Assembly: GCA_040904925.1 (NCBI GenBank)
Contig: JBBDSP010000007.1
Coordinates: forward strand, 88,009 to 152,008
Reading direction: 5' to 3'
Origin: Gracilimonas sp040904925
Lineage (GTDB): Bacteria; Bacteroidota; Rhodothermia; Balneolales; Balneolaceae
Length of the DNA: 64,000 nucleotides
Shown: piece by piece, positions 45,556-54,028 of the stretch
How the letters are laid out: each line of letters starts with the position of its first letter
Numbering within the stretch: the stretch's first letter is position 1
The notes under the pieces: generated by a model
The model's database searches: none
Told to the model about the DNA's origin: nothing
The model's input: only the letters and a program-made list of their open reading frames with translations
Made by a program: the position numbers and the translations under genes

Positions 45556-46512
45556 TTAGTTGCCCGGCTCATACTTAAGTGTGCTTACAGGATGAGTTTC
45601 TGCACGACGGTTTCTTTCACAGCCGGGAGTATTTTCATCTTGTTCAGCTTCTGTACATTCAACAGGAGCTTTGCCTAAACCGCGAGATTCAATACGGTCT
45701 TCAGAAATTCCGTTCTCGACATAGAAGTCAACAACAGCATTTGCACGACGCAAGCTTAAGCGTAAGTTATATTGATCTCCACCAACATGATCAGTGTAAG
45801 CATCAACACGGATGGTGAATGCAGGAGCATCTTTAAGCATTTCAACGTTGTCCATCAAGATCTCTTCTGCATCAGCACGGATGTTAGATCGGTCAAAGTC
45901 GAAATTGATAGTATCAAGGTCGTCTCCAGTCAGATACATAGGGTCGTTTGAATCCAGAGGATCAGTTCCCATATCTACTTCCTGCATATCGGAGAATCCG
46001 TCGCCATCAGTGTCTGCATTGTTAGGATCAGTGTCATGAGTCATAACTTCATCATAGTCGTTAAGCCCATCACTATCTGAATCTGCACTGTTAGGATCAG
46101 TGTTATATTCATTCACTTCATCACCATCAGAAAGACCGTCGCCGTCTGAATCTGTATCATTAGGATCGGTGTTGTAAGAATTCACTTCATCACCGTCAGA
46201 AAGGCCGTCACCGTCAGTGTCAGCATTATTTGGATCAGTTTCATATGTATTTACTTCTTCCCCATCTGTAAGGCCATCACCGTCAGTGTCAGCACTTAGA
46301 GGGTCAGTTTCGTATTCATACATTTCTTCGTAGTCATTTAGACCATCTTCGTCAGTATCTAATGAGCGAAGTGTTTCTTCATCGAGTGACTGCAGATATT
46401 CAAGCGTACGCTCGGATGGGTCGAGTAGTTCTTCAGTTCCTGAGCAATTAGTCATAAAGACCATTACCACGGCTACCAAAGAAATATGTAGTATAGATTT
46501 TAAATTTGTCAT
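45556..46512 (-). CDS. OmpA-family lipoprotein with thrombospondin type 3 repeats
   Basis: A 318-residue lipoprotein: the signal ends at MTNCSG, with Cys at 23. Residues about 52-193 carry roughly six calcium-binding TSP3 repeats of the form DxDGDGLxDGxE followed by YxTDPxxAD, at DNA 45936-46359. The C-terminal OmpA domain (about 205-310) shows INFDFDRSNIRADAEEIL, then VDAYTDHVGGDQYN and CERNRRAE, which bind peptidoglycan. It probably links the outer membrane to the cell wall. The extended TSP3 stretch is typical of Bacteroidota. The last tail (KYEPGN) is short. Confidence 0.93.
   Translation of the reverse strand: MTNLKSILHISLVAVVMVFMTNCSGTEELLDPSERTLEYLQSLDEETLRSLDTDEDGLNDYEEMYEYETDPLSADTDGDGLTDGEEVNTYETDPNNADTDGDGLSDGDEVNSYNTDPNDTDSDGDGLSDGDEVNEYNTDPNSADSDSDGLNDYDEVMTHDTDPNNADTDGDGFSDMQEVDMGTDPLDSNDPMYLTGDDLDTINFDFDRSNIRADAEEILMDNVEMLKDAPAFTIRVDAYTDHVGGDQYNLRLSLRRANAVVDFYVENGISEDRIESRGLGKAPVECTEAEQDENTPGCERNRRAETHPVSTLKYEPGN
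45936..46359 (-). repeat. TSP3-encoding tandem repeat within the OmpA gene
   Basis: About six units of 23-24 codons, with DNA similarity between neighbouring units (for example repeated GTCAGTGTCAGC-type and TCATCACC words on the plus strand). It is subject to copy-number change by recombination. Confidence 0.75.
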
Positions 46513-46663
46513 CTTCTTGGATTACGGTTTGAATTAACTTTGAATTATTCTACGCTAAAATAGCGGTTTAGTAAAGAATTAAAAAGACTTTTTTATCAAG
46601 TTGACAGATATTATAAACAAAGTTTTAAAGCTTAATAAATGAAATTCATAATAAAAAAATTCA

Positions 46664-46696
46664 TTGTGTTATTTGAATATAAAATATCTATTTTTA
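46664..46696 (+). promoter_or_regulatory. Possible promoter of tRNA-Ala
   Basis: TTG at 46664-46666 and TATTTTTA at 46689-46696, with a 22-base spacer, are close to the Bacteroidota TTG / TAnnTTTG pattern. Transcription would begin near 46703, a few bases before the tRNA. The last base of the -7 element deviates from consensus. Confidence 0.3.
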
Positions 46697-46711
46697 GCAC
46701 CTGAATTTTTT

Positions 46712-46785
46712 GGGGCTATAGCTCAGCTGGCTAGAGCGTCGCGCTGGCAGCGCGAAGGTCCGGGGTTCGAATCCCCGTAGCTCCA
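46712..46785 (+). tRNA. tRNA-Ala(GGC)
   Basis: A 74-base cloverleaf: acceptor GGGGCTA with TAGCTCC, D arm GCTC/GAGC, anticodon stem ending in loop CTGGCAG (anticodon GGC, alanine GCC codon), and T arm GGGGTTCGAATCCCC. The discriminator is A and no CCA is encoded. Confidence 0.95.
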
Positions 46786-46786
46786 C

Positions 46787-46823
46787 AAAGCCTTTTCTCA
46801 GTAAGTGAGAGAAGGCTTTTTTT
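46787..46823 (+). terminator. Rho-independent terminator after tRNA-Ala
   Basis: AAGCCTTTTCTCA (46788-46800) pairs with TGAGAGAAGGCTT (46806-46818), with one G-T type wobble, around a 5-base loop. A T run follows. It separates the tRNA from the FecR/cyclase operon. Confidence 0.85.
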
Positions 46824-46934
46824 ATTTTAGTTAGTTTTTTGTGAAGTACTGCAAACATTAGAGTATTGGACAATGGCTTGTTTGTATGAGTGTATTCCAT
46901 TAAAATATGATGAAACATAAAAAACGGGAGTATA

Positions 46935-48119
46935 ATGTTTGAGAGATCAATCAAAAGTAGTCTTACAGCTTTTCTACTATTAATAGTTAGTGTTGTTCCC
47001 AATCAATTTATTAATGCTCAAGATATAGGTCTTCAGCTTGAGCCAAGCGCAACGCTGGAGAATACGCAGGCATTAAGCTTTACTGGACTAGGTTTAAACA
47101 CTGATGGATCAGGTCCTGTACTTATTTCAGGATTTATGGAGAATCTGACTGGGGAAACCATCGATAATCTTTATATGGAAATAAAGATCAATGCTTCAAA
47201 AGTTGGGGATATTATTGAGTTGAGGTCATATTCCACGCTTCCTTTTTCATTATCACCCAATCAATCTGTTTACGTAACCAACAATGATCTGGCGAATGAA
47301 AGGATTCCGGGAATCGATCAGCAGATCAGGTTTTCCGGAGGTTTTACTCCGGAGGGGGACGAATTTATTGAGAATTTATCCGGCTCTACAGCCCTCCCGA
47401 GAGATATTTATACCGTTGGAGTGATTATTTTCAGAGTTACAAATGCTTTGGGTCGCCAAGATCTTGCTAGCAGTATCATTGAAATTGGAGGGGGATCTGT
47501 CGCCTCATTTGATGAAAGTGAAATTTATTTAAAAACGCCGGGTGATATAGTAGGATCACCTGCAGAGATTACAAATCCATACCCACAGTTTAGTTGGGAA
47601 GGTGCAGGAGATGTTTCTTATCGGTTACTTGTAGTGGAGGATAACGGGCAAGACAGTCCGGAATCATTACTTCAAAGTGCAAAAAGTTCTTCATCTACTG
47701 ATGAGGGAGGTTCATTACTTGAATTTGAAAACCTTGATATGACGGTAACAGGTACAAGTTTTCAGTTCCCATCCTCAGGAGCTCAAGCTTTAGAACAAGG
47801 TAAAACCTACTACTGGAGAGTGATCACAACCATTCAATCAAGTGGTGATGTCGAAGAACTTTCATCAGAGATATGGAGCTTTACGCTGACGGGTGCTTCA
47901 CGATCAGCAGAGACACCTCCCTTATCTGCAGAAGTTGAGAGCGCTATTGTTGAACTAATAGGGCAGGAAGCCTACACAAGATTAAAGGCTGATGGGTTCA
48001 CGCTAATGGCTTTAGAGTATGACGGTCAGGAATTTACAGGTCCTGCTGCCACCGTTCAGCTTGAAGAATTACTCCTGAAGATCAGAGACGAAGAGATCAT
48101 ATTGGGAGGTAACCAATGA
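46935..48119 (+). CDS. Secreted protein of unknown function, first gene of FecR/cyclase operon
   Basis: A 394-residue protein with a signal peptide ending near NQFINAQ. Residues about 40-195 form a beta-sandwich-like domain (strands such as VLISGFMENLTGETIDNLYM). Residues about 205-315 look fibronectin type III-like (PQFSWEGAGDVSYRLLVVED, then YYWRVITTIQSSGDVEELSS). The last 65 residues are helical. I know no named family. The stop overlaps the FecR gene by 4 bases (ATGA), so they are one transcript. It may act outside or at the outer membrane with the barrel protein. Confidence 0.75.
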   Translation: MFERSIKSSLTAFLLLIVSVVPNQFINAQDIGLQLEPSATLENTQALSFTGLGLNTDGSGPVLISGFMENLTGETIDNLYMEIKINASKVGDIIELRSYSTLPFSLSPNQSVYVTNNDLANERIPGIDQQIRFSGGFTPEGDEFIENLSGSTALPRDIYTVGVIIFRVTNALGRQDLASSIIEIGGGSVASFDESEIYLKTPGDIVGSPAEITNPYPQFSWEGAGDVSYRLLVVEDNGQDSPESLLQSAKSSSSTDEGGSLLEFENLDMTVTGTSFQFPSSGAQALEQGKTYYWRVITTIQSSGDVEELSSEIWSFTLTGASRSAETPPLSAEVESAIVELIGQEAYTRLKADGFTLMALEYDGQEFTGPAATVQLEELLLKIRDEEIILGGNQ

Positions 48120-48871
48120 GAAATTCTATGGAAAGATCAATTAAGAACCTTGTTTCACTTATCGCATGCATAATTTTTATAGGGATGCTTTCGGAAGAAG
48201 TACAGGCTTTTCAGTCTGACCGCCACATTGGTATTGTGCGTCGCTTTAAACCGGACGTCACTGTAAGTAATTTAGATATGGAAAAATACATTGAGTTGGA
48301 TCTGTCAGAAAATATTGGAGAAAGGCTCTTTAGTGGTGACAGTTTATCGACCAATGATGAAGGTTTTGCGCTCGTTCTTTTCATGGACAGGAGTGTGGCT
48401 AAAGTAAAACCTAATTCTTTGCTGATCATAAACGGAGAAGTAGGGGTAACGAGCAAAGCAAGCAATACCCGGATAGATATAAAAGATGGGGAAATATTTC
48501 TGAATGTTGAGCCGCAGGGAAATAATGACTTTGAAGTTGCAACTTCACGCTCTTTGGCATCGGTTAAAGGGACCGATTTTGGCTCTAATTCAGAAGGTTA
48601 TGTTTGGGTTGAAAACGGACAGGTTGATGTGACTGCGCTTAACTCAGGGCAGACTATCTCACTTTTTGAAAAGATGTTTGCCCAGGTAGATGAAGATGGT
48701 AACGAAATAGATTCAGGTACTCTCACAGATGAGGAGTTGAGTGGCCTGAACGAAGGCTACGATGAGATGGACAATGATCTGATCCAAAAACAAGTGATAC
48801 TGAAGTTCAGGGATCAAAATGGCCAGATCAGGGAAATTTCCATTGATGTTTTTGAGGAAGGTCAGAATTGA
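48116..48871 (+). CDS. FecR-domain protein
   Basis: A 251-residue secreted or membrane-anchored protein with an N-terminal hydrophobic stretch (about 10-30) ending near EVQAFQS. The FecR domain covers about 60-180: ERLFSGDSLSTNDEGFALVL, then DIKDGEIFLNVEPQGN, DFEVATSRSLASVKGTDF and GYVWVENGQVDV. Such domains occur as periplasmic sensor parts, not only with iron transport; no sigma factor or TonB receptor is adjacent here. The ATG overlaps the upstream stop, and the next gene starts 37 bases later. Confidence 0.88.
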   Translation: MRNSMERSIKNLVSLIACIIFIGMLSEEVQAFQSDRHIGIVRRFKPDVTVSNLDMEKYIELDLSENIGERLFSGDSLSTNDEGFALVLFMDRSVAKVKPNSLLIINGEVGVTSKASNTRIDIKDGEIFLNVEPQGNNDFEVATSRSLASVKGTDFGSNSEGYVWVENGQVDVTALNSGQTISLFEKMFAQVDEDGNEIDSGTLTDEELSGLNEGYDEMDNDLIQKQVILKFRDQNGQIREISIDVFEEGQN

Positions 48872-48908
48872 TAATGGAGTAATCAGGTCATTAACTAATG
48901 GTATTGGT

Positions 48909-51656
48909 ATGGTGTTAAGGGTACTGCTAAAGGTTTTTGGAGGTCTGTTGGTTTTATTACTGATGCAGCAATCTGTGTTCGCTCAGTTTAATATTCAACA
49001 CCAGGTACCTATTGCCCTGGAGCGTAGCAAAACCAATACGCTTGAATTTAATGCCCCCGGTATAACACAATCTGAAATACAACAGGCACGGTTGTTTTAC
49101 AGATACGATGGAGATTTTAGCTATCAACAGATGGAAGTTAGGTTCCAGAGCGGAGTATTTGTTGCTCAGATTGATATTGAGAATAGAAGTGCCGGTTCTT
49201 TTGAATATTACTTGGAAGTTACTTTGCTTTCCGGAGAATCCGTTTTTTATCCGGGAACTCTCCCATCAGAAAATCCCATCGAAGTTGGAATTGTAGATGA
49301 GCTGCAAGAGGAATTGCCAAAGCTGGAAGGCGTCGACTATACGATCCTGTCACCCCAACCTGGTAACGGGTTGAAACCCGAAGATTTGCTGATAGCTATT
49401 GCACTATTTTACGATAAGAATGACTTAGAGCCGGGGGAATTCAAACTGTACCTTGATGATCAGGATGTAACCGGTGAAGCCGATACCAGCGATTACTATA
49501 TCTCGTACATTCCGGAAAATCTGCGTTCAGGAAGGCATTCTATTTCATTAGAATACGCTACCGAAGAGCAAAATTTTTCTGTTGTTGAATGGCAGTTTTC
49601 AGTGGTTCAGGCGGGTCAGGCTTCTTTTTCTGGTTTTGGACAGCCGACTTTACCTCAGGTAAATGCAGAATTAACGGCACGGAATCAAGTTATTGCCGGG
49701 GATGTTAATAATGCTTATACCGGCAGAACACGGATATCAGGAACCTATGGACAGCTCAGGTATTCAGCTAACGGGTATTTGACAACGCAGGAGTCATCCC
49801 GCTTACAACCTCAAAACCGCTATGGTATAAACCTCGCTTTAGGTGAATGGTGGAATTTTGAGGCAGGCCATGTTTATCCATCTTTGAGTCAGTTCACTAT
49901 TTCCGGAAGAAGGGTTCATGGTCTGAATACCTCCCTGAATTTGCTGAACAAGAATCTAAATTTTCAATTTATTTACGGGGAACTGGACCGAAGTATTACC
50001 AATCAATACGATAGTCTGAGAGTAGAGAATGTCCTGAACAGTAACGGAGATGTGGTGGATAACAATTACTTTTTAACATATCAGGATAATGGCCGCGGAA
50101 CATTCAGACGAAAGGTTTTGGCGGGTAAAGTCGCTTTTGGGAATGAAGAAAAATTTCAGCTTGGATTTAATGCGTTAAAGATACAGGATGATACTACTTC
50201 CATCTTTAATGCGCGTGACTATCTTGATGTGTTCAATGCCAATCTTTCTTTGAATAATAATTTATCGCAAGAGAACAGAGATAGCTTAATGGCTTCTCCT
50301 GACCGTCTTGATGTTGAAGGGGGGGGCGTTAACCCCAAAGACAACGTGGTATTAGGGACAGATCTCAAAATGGGGTTTTTGGAGAACCGTTTAAGGTTTG
50401 AATCGGAAGCGGTTGTCAGTGCGTTAAACGATAACCTTTATGGTGGTTCACTAACGACGGAAAGGGCAGATGAATTAGGTTTTGACCTTGACCGGGAAAC
50501 AGCTGATTTACTTGAACAGCTTTCCTGGCTTATTATCGTGAATGAAAATATGGACACATTACCGCTTAAATTTTCTGAAGATGAAAACGGAGACCTTACA
50601 GCGGAAGCTTTTTTCCCAACAAGTATTTTAGCCGGAAACAGTCAGGTTTCCTATCGTCATCCCAACAATAATTTGAGATTACAGTACCGGTGGATCGGGC
50701 CAAACTTCAATTCACTTGCAAATAGCACGGTTCGTAAAGATGTGGCGGGTTTTACGCTTACTGATCGCTTAAACCTGCTTTCAAACCGAATTTATTTAAC
50801 CCTTGGCTACGAGAACTTAAACGATAACGTGACCGGAACCCGGGATGCAACTACAGAAACTTCAACCTATCGAACTAATGTAAGCTGGTACCCGGTTGAC
50901 CGTACGCTGCCAAGAGTAACCGTTGGCTTACGTTACAGAACAAGAGATAATGATATTGACCGGCAAAATCATTTACTCCCTGATGACCTTGTAAATGCTG
51001 CGGTGCAAAATGTGAGGCAGGAAATCCGTACAATTGGCGGACAAGACTCTTTGGTCACTTTAGTAACTCCAACCCCGAGAATGAACAAAACTATAAATTT
51101 AAATACCTCGGTTACCCAGCAGTTTGATGCGGCAAATGCCCGTAATGATGCCTCCATAAGCCTGACCAATCTTAAAACCACCGACGAGGTTTTTGCTTTC
51201 GGTGATGTGAGAAGTACTGCACTATCATTAAACCTGAATTCAAGTTTTAACGACCTTCCCCTGGAAACCCGAGTTGGTTTTACCTACAACAACACAGAAT
51301 CAGGCAGCGGGCAGAATCAGATCAGAATTGCAGGGTTTTATGTGGGAGGAAATTACAGTTTAATGGAAAGCAGATTAAGTTTAGATGGAAGGCTGGCCAT
51401 TACTGGAAATCGGTCAACATTTCGCCCACTTTTAGTAACGGATATGTCTGATACCGAAACCTCTCGCGATGACTACTACATGCTTTCAAATGATGAATCG
51501 GAAAATAACTTTAAAACGTATGTTTTGCAGGCAGCTGCACGTTTTGATATAGACGATAATCAGGCTTTGATTTTTGATGCAAATTTGACCAATGTTAGTG
51601 GCTCTGGTCGTGCTAATGATCGGATCGTTCAGCTCAGATATGTATTCAGGTTTTAA
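48909..51656 (+). CDS. Large outer-membrane beta-barrel protein, uncharacterised
   Basis: About 915 residues from the ATG at 48909, which gives a clean signal peptide (VLLLMQQSVFAQ). An upstream in-frame start at 48819 would lie inside the FecR gene and is less likely. Residues about 25-240 form beta-sandwich-like segments, including a FKLYLDDQDVTGEADTSDYY stretch. The remainder is rich in alternating strands with aromatic ends and closes with QLRYVFRF, the terminal Phe of an outer-membrane barrel. It is not a TonB receptor by sequence. It lies 5 bases before the cyclase gene, so all four genes are probably co-transcribed. Confidence 0.75.
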   Translation: MVLRVLLKVFGGLLVLLLMQQSVFAQFNIQHQVPIALERSKTNTLEFNAPGITQSEIQQARLFYRYDGDFSYQQMEVRFQSGVFVAQIDIENRSAGSFEYYLEVTLLSGESVFYPGTLPSENPIEVGIVDELQEELPKLEGVDYTILSPQPGNGLKPEDLLIAIALFYDKNDLEPGEFKLYLDDQDVTGEADTSDYYISYIPENLRSGRHSISLEYATEEQNFSVVEWQFSVVQAGQASFSGFGQPTLPQVNAELTARNQVIAGDVNNAYTGRTRISGTYGQLRYSANGYLTTQESSRLQPQNRYGINLALGEWWNFEAGHVYPSLSQFTISGRRVHGLNTSLNLLNKNLNFQFIYGELDRSITNQYDSLRVENVLNSNGDVVDNNYFLTYQDNGRGTFRRKVLAGKVAFGNEEKFQLGFNALKIQDDTTSIFNARDYLDVFNANLSLNNNLSQENRDSLMASPDRLDVEGGGVNPKDNVVLGTDLKMGFLENRLRFESEAVVSALNDNLYGGSLTTERADELGFDLDRETADLLEQLSWLIIVNENMDTLPLKFSEDENGDLTAEAFFPTSILAGNSQVSYRHPNNNLRLQYRWIGPNFNSLANSTVRKDVAGFTLTDRLNLLSNRIYLTLGYENLNDNVTGTRDATTETSTYRTNVSWYPVDRTLPRVTVGLRYRTRDNDIDRQNHLLPDDLVNAAVQNVRQEIRTIGGQDSLVTLVTPTPRMNKTINLNTSVTQQFDAANARNDASISLTNLKTTDEVFAFGDVRSTALSLNLNSSFNDLPLETRVGFTYNNTESGSGQNQIRIAGFYVGGNYSLMESRLSLDGRLAITGNRSTFRPLLVTDMSDTETSRDDYYMLSNDESENNFKTYVLQAAARFDIDDNQALIFDANLTNVSGSGRANDRIVQLRYVFRF

Positions 51657-51661
51657 AATAA

Positions 51662-53830
51662 ATGGCTAAAAATAAAAGCAGTAACAAAAAGCTCGTTTCC
51701 GTTCTTCTCATAGCCATTGCTGCATTTATTGGGTCTTTCATTTTGATGATCTTCAAGCCCGTTCAGATCCTTGAGCTCAAGTATAATGATCAGCTTTTTG
51801 AATGGCGCGGTCCGCTCGATGTAAGCGAATCCCCAATTGTATTAGTGGCCATAAGTCAGAATGCGGATGAAGAGATTCCTCAAAAATATCCCTGGCCTAC
51901 AAATATTCACGCCAAGCTGATAGAGAACCTGAATAGAGCCGGCGCTAAAGTTATCGCTTTCGATGTTATTTTTGATAACCTTGATCAGTACGATACGAGA
52001 AATGATACTTTGTTTGCAGAAGCACTTAAGGAGTACGGGAATGTGATATTATCTGGGGAGCTTCAACGAAATGCGACCGACCTTTCCAATCAGATATCTA
52101 CCATGTTCCCCATCCCGGTTTTGATGGCCAATAATCCAAATCAGGTTGCGCTGGTTCGCGTTCATCCCGATCTGGATGGGGCGGTACGCTCTTATCGATT
52201 TGGACAACAGCATCAGGGAATAAATTACTATCGGTTATCATTGGAAATGCTCAGGGAATATGCTCAGATACCATATGAAGAAATAGACCCGATAGGCCCA
52301 AATTCTGATAGCGACTTTTTTAGCTTAGGTTCCTACAACATCCTGAAAGATGGAGGGAATTCATTTCTTATCAATTACTATGGACCGGAAGGAATCTTTC
52401 CTGAGGTTTCATATGAAGAGGTGATCGATGATTCAGGGTATACTACGGTCTTTGAATCAGAAACAGGGTTTGATGTAAACAGTTTTGACGATCCTGATAT
52501 TGGTCATTTGAGTACAGAAACGTTCAAAGATAAGATCGTGATCGTGGGAGCGACCATGCCGTTGCTCAAGGATTTTTATGCAACGCCTTTTGCCAATGAA
52601 GGAAACAATGACCGTCCCGGATATCAAATTCACGCCAATGCCCTGCAAACTATACTGGATTCTAATTATATAGAACGCTTTAGGGGATGGTATACGCTTT
52701 TGGTCATGTTCTTTTTCTGTCTTTCGGTCACGCTAATAAACCGGTATTTTAGTGCTAATATGGGGGTTATTGTTTCGGTGATTCTTGGCAGTATTTATTT
52801 TGCTATTACCTATTGGGCTTTTATGGAGCACAATCTGCTTATGGTTTTAACGGGACCTTTGCTCGCGGTGATTGTTACTCAAATAGGAATGGTCAGTTAT
52901 GAATATTACATCGAGCAAAAAGAAAAGAGGCGGATCAAAGGGATGTTTTCCTCCTACGTATCTCCAGAGCTGGTAAATCAAATGATCGAGTCCGGCGAGG
53001 AACCAAAGCTTGGTGGAGAAGAAACACATATGACGGCCTTTTTCAGTGATATTGTCTCATTTTCTGCCTTTTCGGAACAGCTGGAGGCTCAAGAATTGGT
53101 ACAGATCATTAACGAATATCTGAGCGCTATGACGGATATTCTAAACCAGCAAGGTGGTACGCTGGATAAATACATTGGCGATGCGATCGTGTCCTTTTTC
53201 GGTGCCCCGGTTTATATGGAAGATCATGCATATCAAGCGTGCTTTTCTTCGCAGTTGATGCATAAAAAAATGGCACGCCTGAGAGAAAGATGGAAAAAGG
53301 ATGGGCGGCCGGAGATTGTCTGCAACATGAAGCACCGTATTGGTTTGAATACCGGAAGTATGGTCACTGGAAACATGGGATCAACGCGGCGCTTTAACTA
53401 TACCATGATGGGCGATAATGTTAACCTTGCGGCACGTTGCGAAAGTGGGGCTAAGCAGTATGGCGTATTCACCATGGTAACAGAATCCACAAAAAATGAA
53501 GCCGAACAATTTGGGGATGAATGTGTGTTCCGGGAATTAGATCATATTGTAGTAAAGGGAAGAAGTAAGCCTGTTAAGGTGTATGAGATCGCCGACCTTA
53601 AAGATAATGGAGATCAGAATCTCTATGACTGTATTGGGTTATATGAAGAAGGGTTACAGCTTTATTTTAAACAGGACTGGGATCAGGCTATAGCAAAATT
53701 CAAAACATCTGAAAAGCTTGAAAGATATGAGCGAAATCCATCTGGTATCTTTCTAAAGCGGTGTGAGATGATGAAGAAAGATCCGCCGAAAGAAAACTGG
53801 GACGGCGTGTTTATTATGGAGAGCAAATGA
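51662..53830 (+). CDS. CHASE2-domain adenylate cyclase (class III)
   Basis: A 722-residue membrane protein. A TM helix (about 10-32) is followed by a periplasmic CHASE2 domain (about 40-335: SPIVLVAISQNADEEIP, KVIAFDVIFDN) and three TM helices (about 343-425). The class III cyclase domain (about 450-640) has the metal-binding Asp in FFSDIVSFSAFS and in YIGDAIVSFFGAP, with Lys before it (DKYIGD), and YTMMGDNVNLAARCES. The Lys/Asp pair favours ATP as substrate, so cAMP is the expected product. It ends the FecR/barrel operon, which suggests an outer-surface signal passed to cAMP. Confidence 0.93.
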   Translation: MAKNKSSNKKLVSVLLIAIAAFIGSFILMIFKPVQILELKYNDQLFEWRGPLDVSESPIVLVAISQNADEEIPQKYPWPTNIHAKLIENLNRAGAKVIAFDVIFDNLDQYDTRNDTLFAEALKEYGNVILSGELQRNATDLSNQISTMFPIPVLMANNPNQVALVRVHPDLDGAVRSYRFGQQHQGINYYRLSLEMLREYAQIPYEEIDPIGPNSDSDFFSLGSYNILKDGGNSFLINYYGPEGIFPEVSYEEVIDDSGYTTVFESETGFDVNSFDDPDIGHLSTETFKDKIVIVGATMPLLKDFYATPFANEGNNDRPGYQIHANALQTILDSNYIERFRGWYTLLVMFFFCLSVTLINRYFSANMGVIVSVILGSIYFAITYWAFMEHNLLMVLTGPLLAVIVTQIGMVSYEYYIEQKEKRRIKGMFSSYVSPELVNQMIESGEEPKLGGEETHMTAFFSDIVSFSAFSEQLEAQELVQIINEYLSAMTDILNQQGGTLDKYIGDAIVSFFGAPVYMEDHAYQACFSSQLMHKKMARLRERWKKDGRPEIVCNMKHRIGLNTGSMVTGNMGSTRRFNYTMMGDNVNLAARCESGAKQYGVFTMVTESTKNEAEQFGDECVFRELDHIVVKGRSKPVKVYEIADLKDNGDQNLYDCIGLYEEGLQLYFKQDWDQAIAKFKTSEKLERYERNPSGIFLKRCEMMKKDPPKENWDGVFIMESK

Positions 53831-53852
53831 ACCGAAATAGGTTCTAAAAATG

Positions 53853-53941
53853 CGGAGAGGGAGGGATTCGAACCCTCGATACCTCTTTCGAGGTATACTC
53901 CCTTAGCAGGGGAGCGCTTTCAGCCACTCAGCCACCTCTCC
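53853..53941 (-). tRNA. tRNA-Ser(GCT)
   Basis: An 89-base class II tRNA on minus: acceptor GGAGAGG with CCTCTCC, anticodon stem CTCCC with GGGAG around loop CTGCTAA (anticodon GCT, serine AGC/AGT codons), a long variable arm (TACCTCGAAAGAGGTA), and T arm GGGTTCGAATCCC. The discriminator is G. No CCA is encoded. Confidence 0.95.
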
Positions 53942-54028
53942 GTTTCAAGGGCACAAATATAGTAAGCATTAAGGACTAATAGCAACCTATTATCACTTAA
54001 AACCCAGACGAGTTTTTTTGTTCTTCTT

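Noticed and set aside
46513..46620. Sigma-70-like TTTACT / TAGAAT boxes with 17-base spacing upstream of the OmpA gene
   Set aside because: The pattern fits Proteobacteria rather than the expected host type, and no test of it is possible here.
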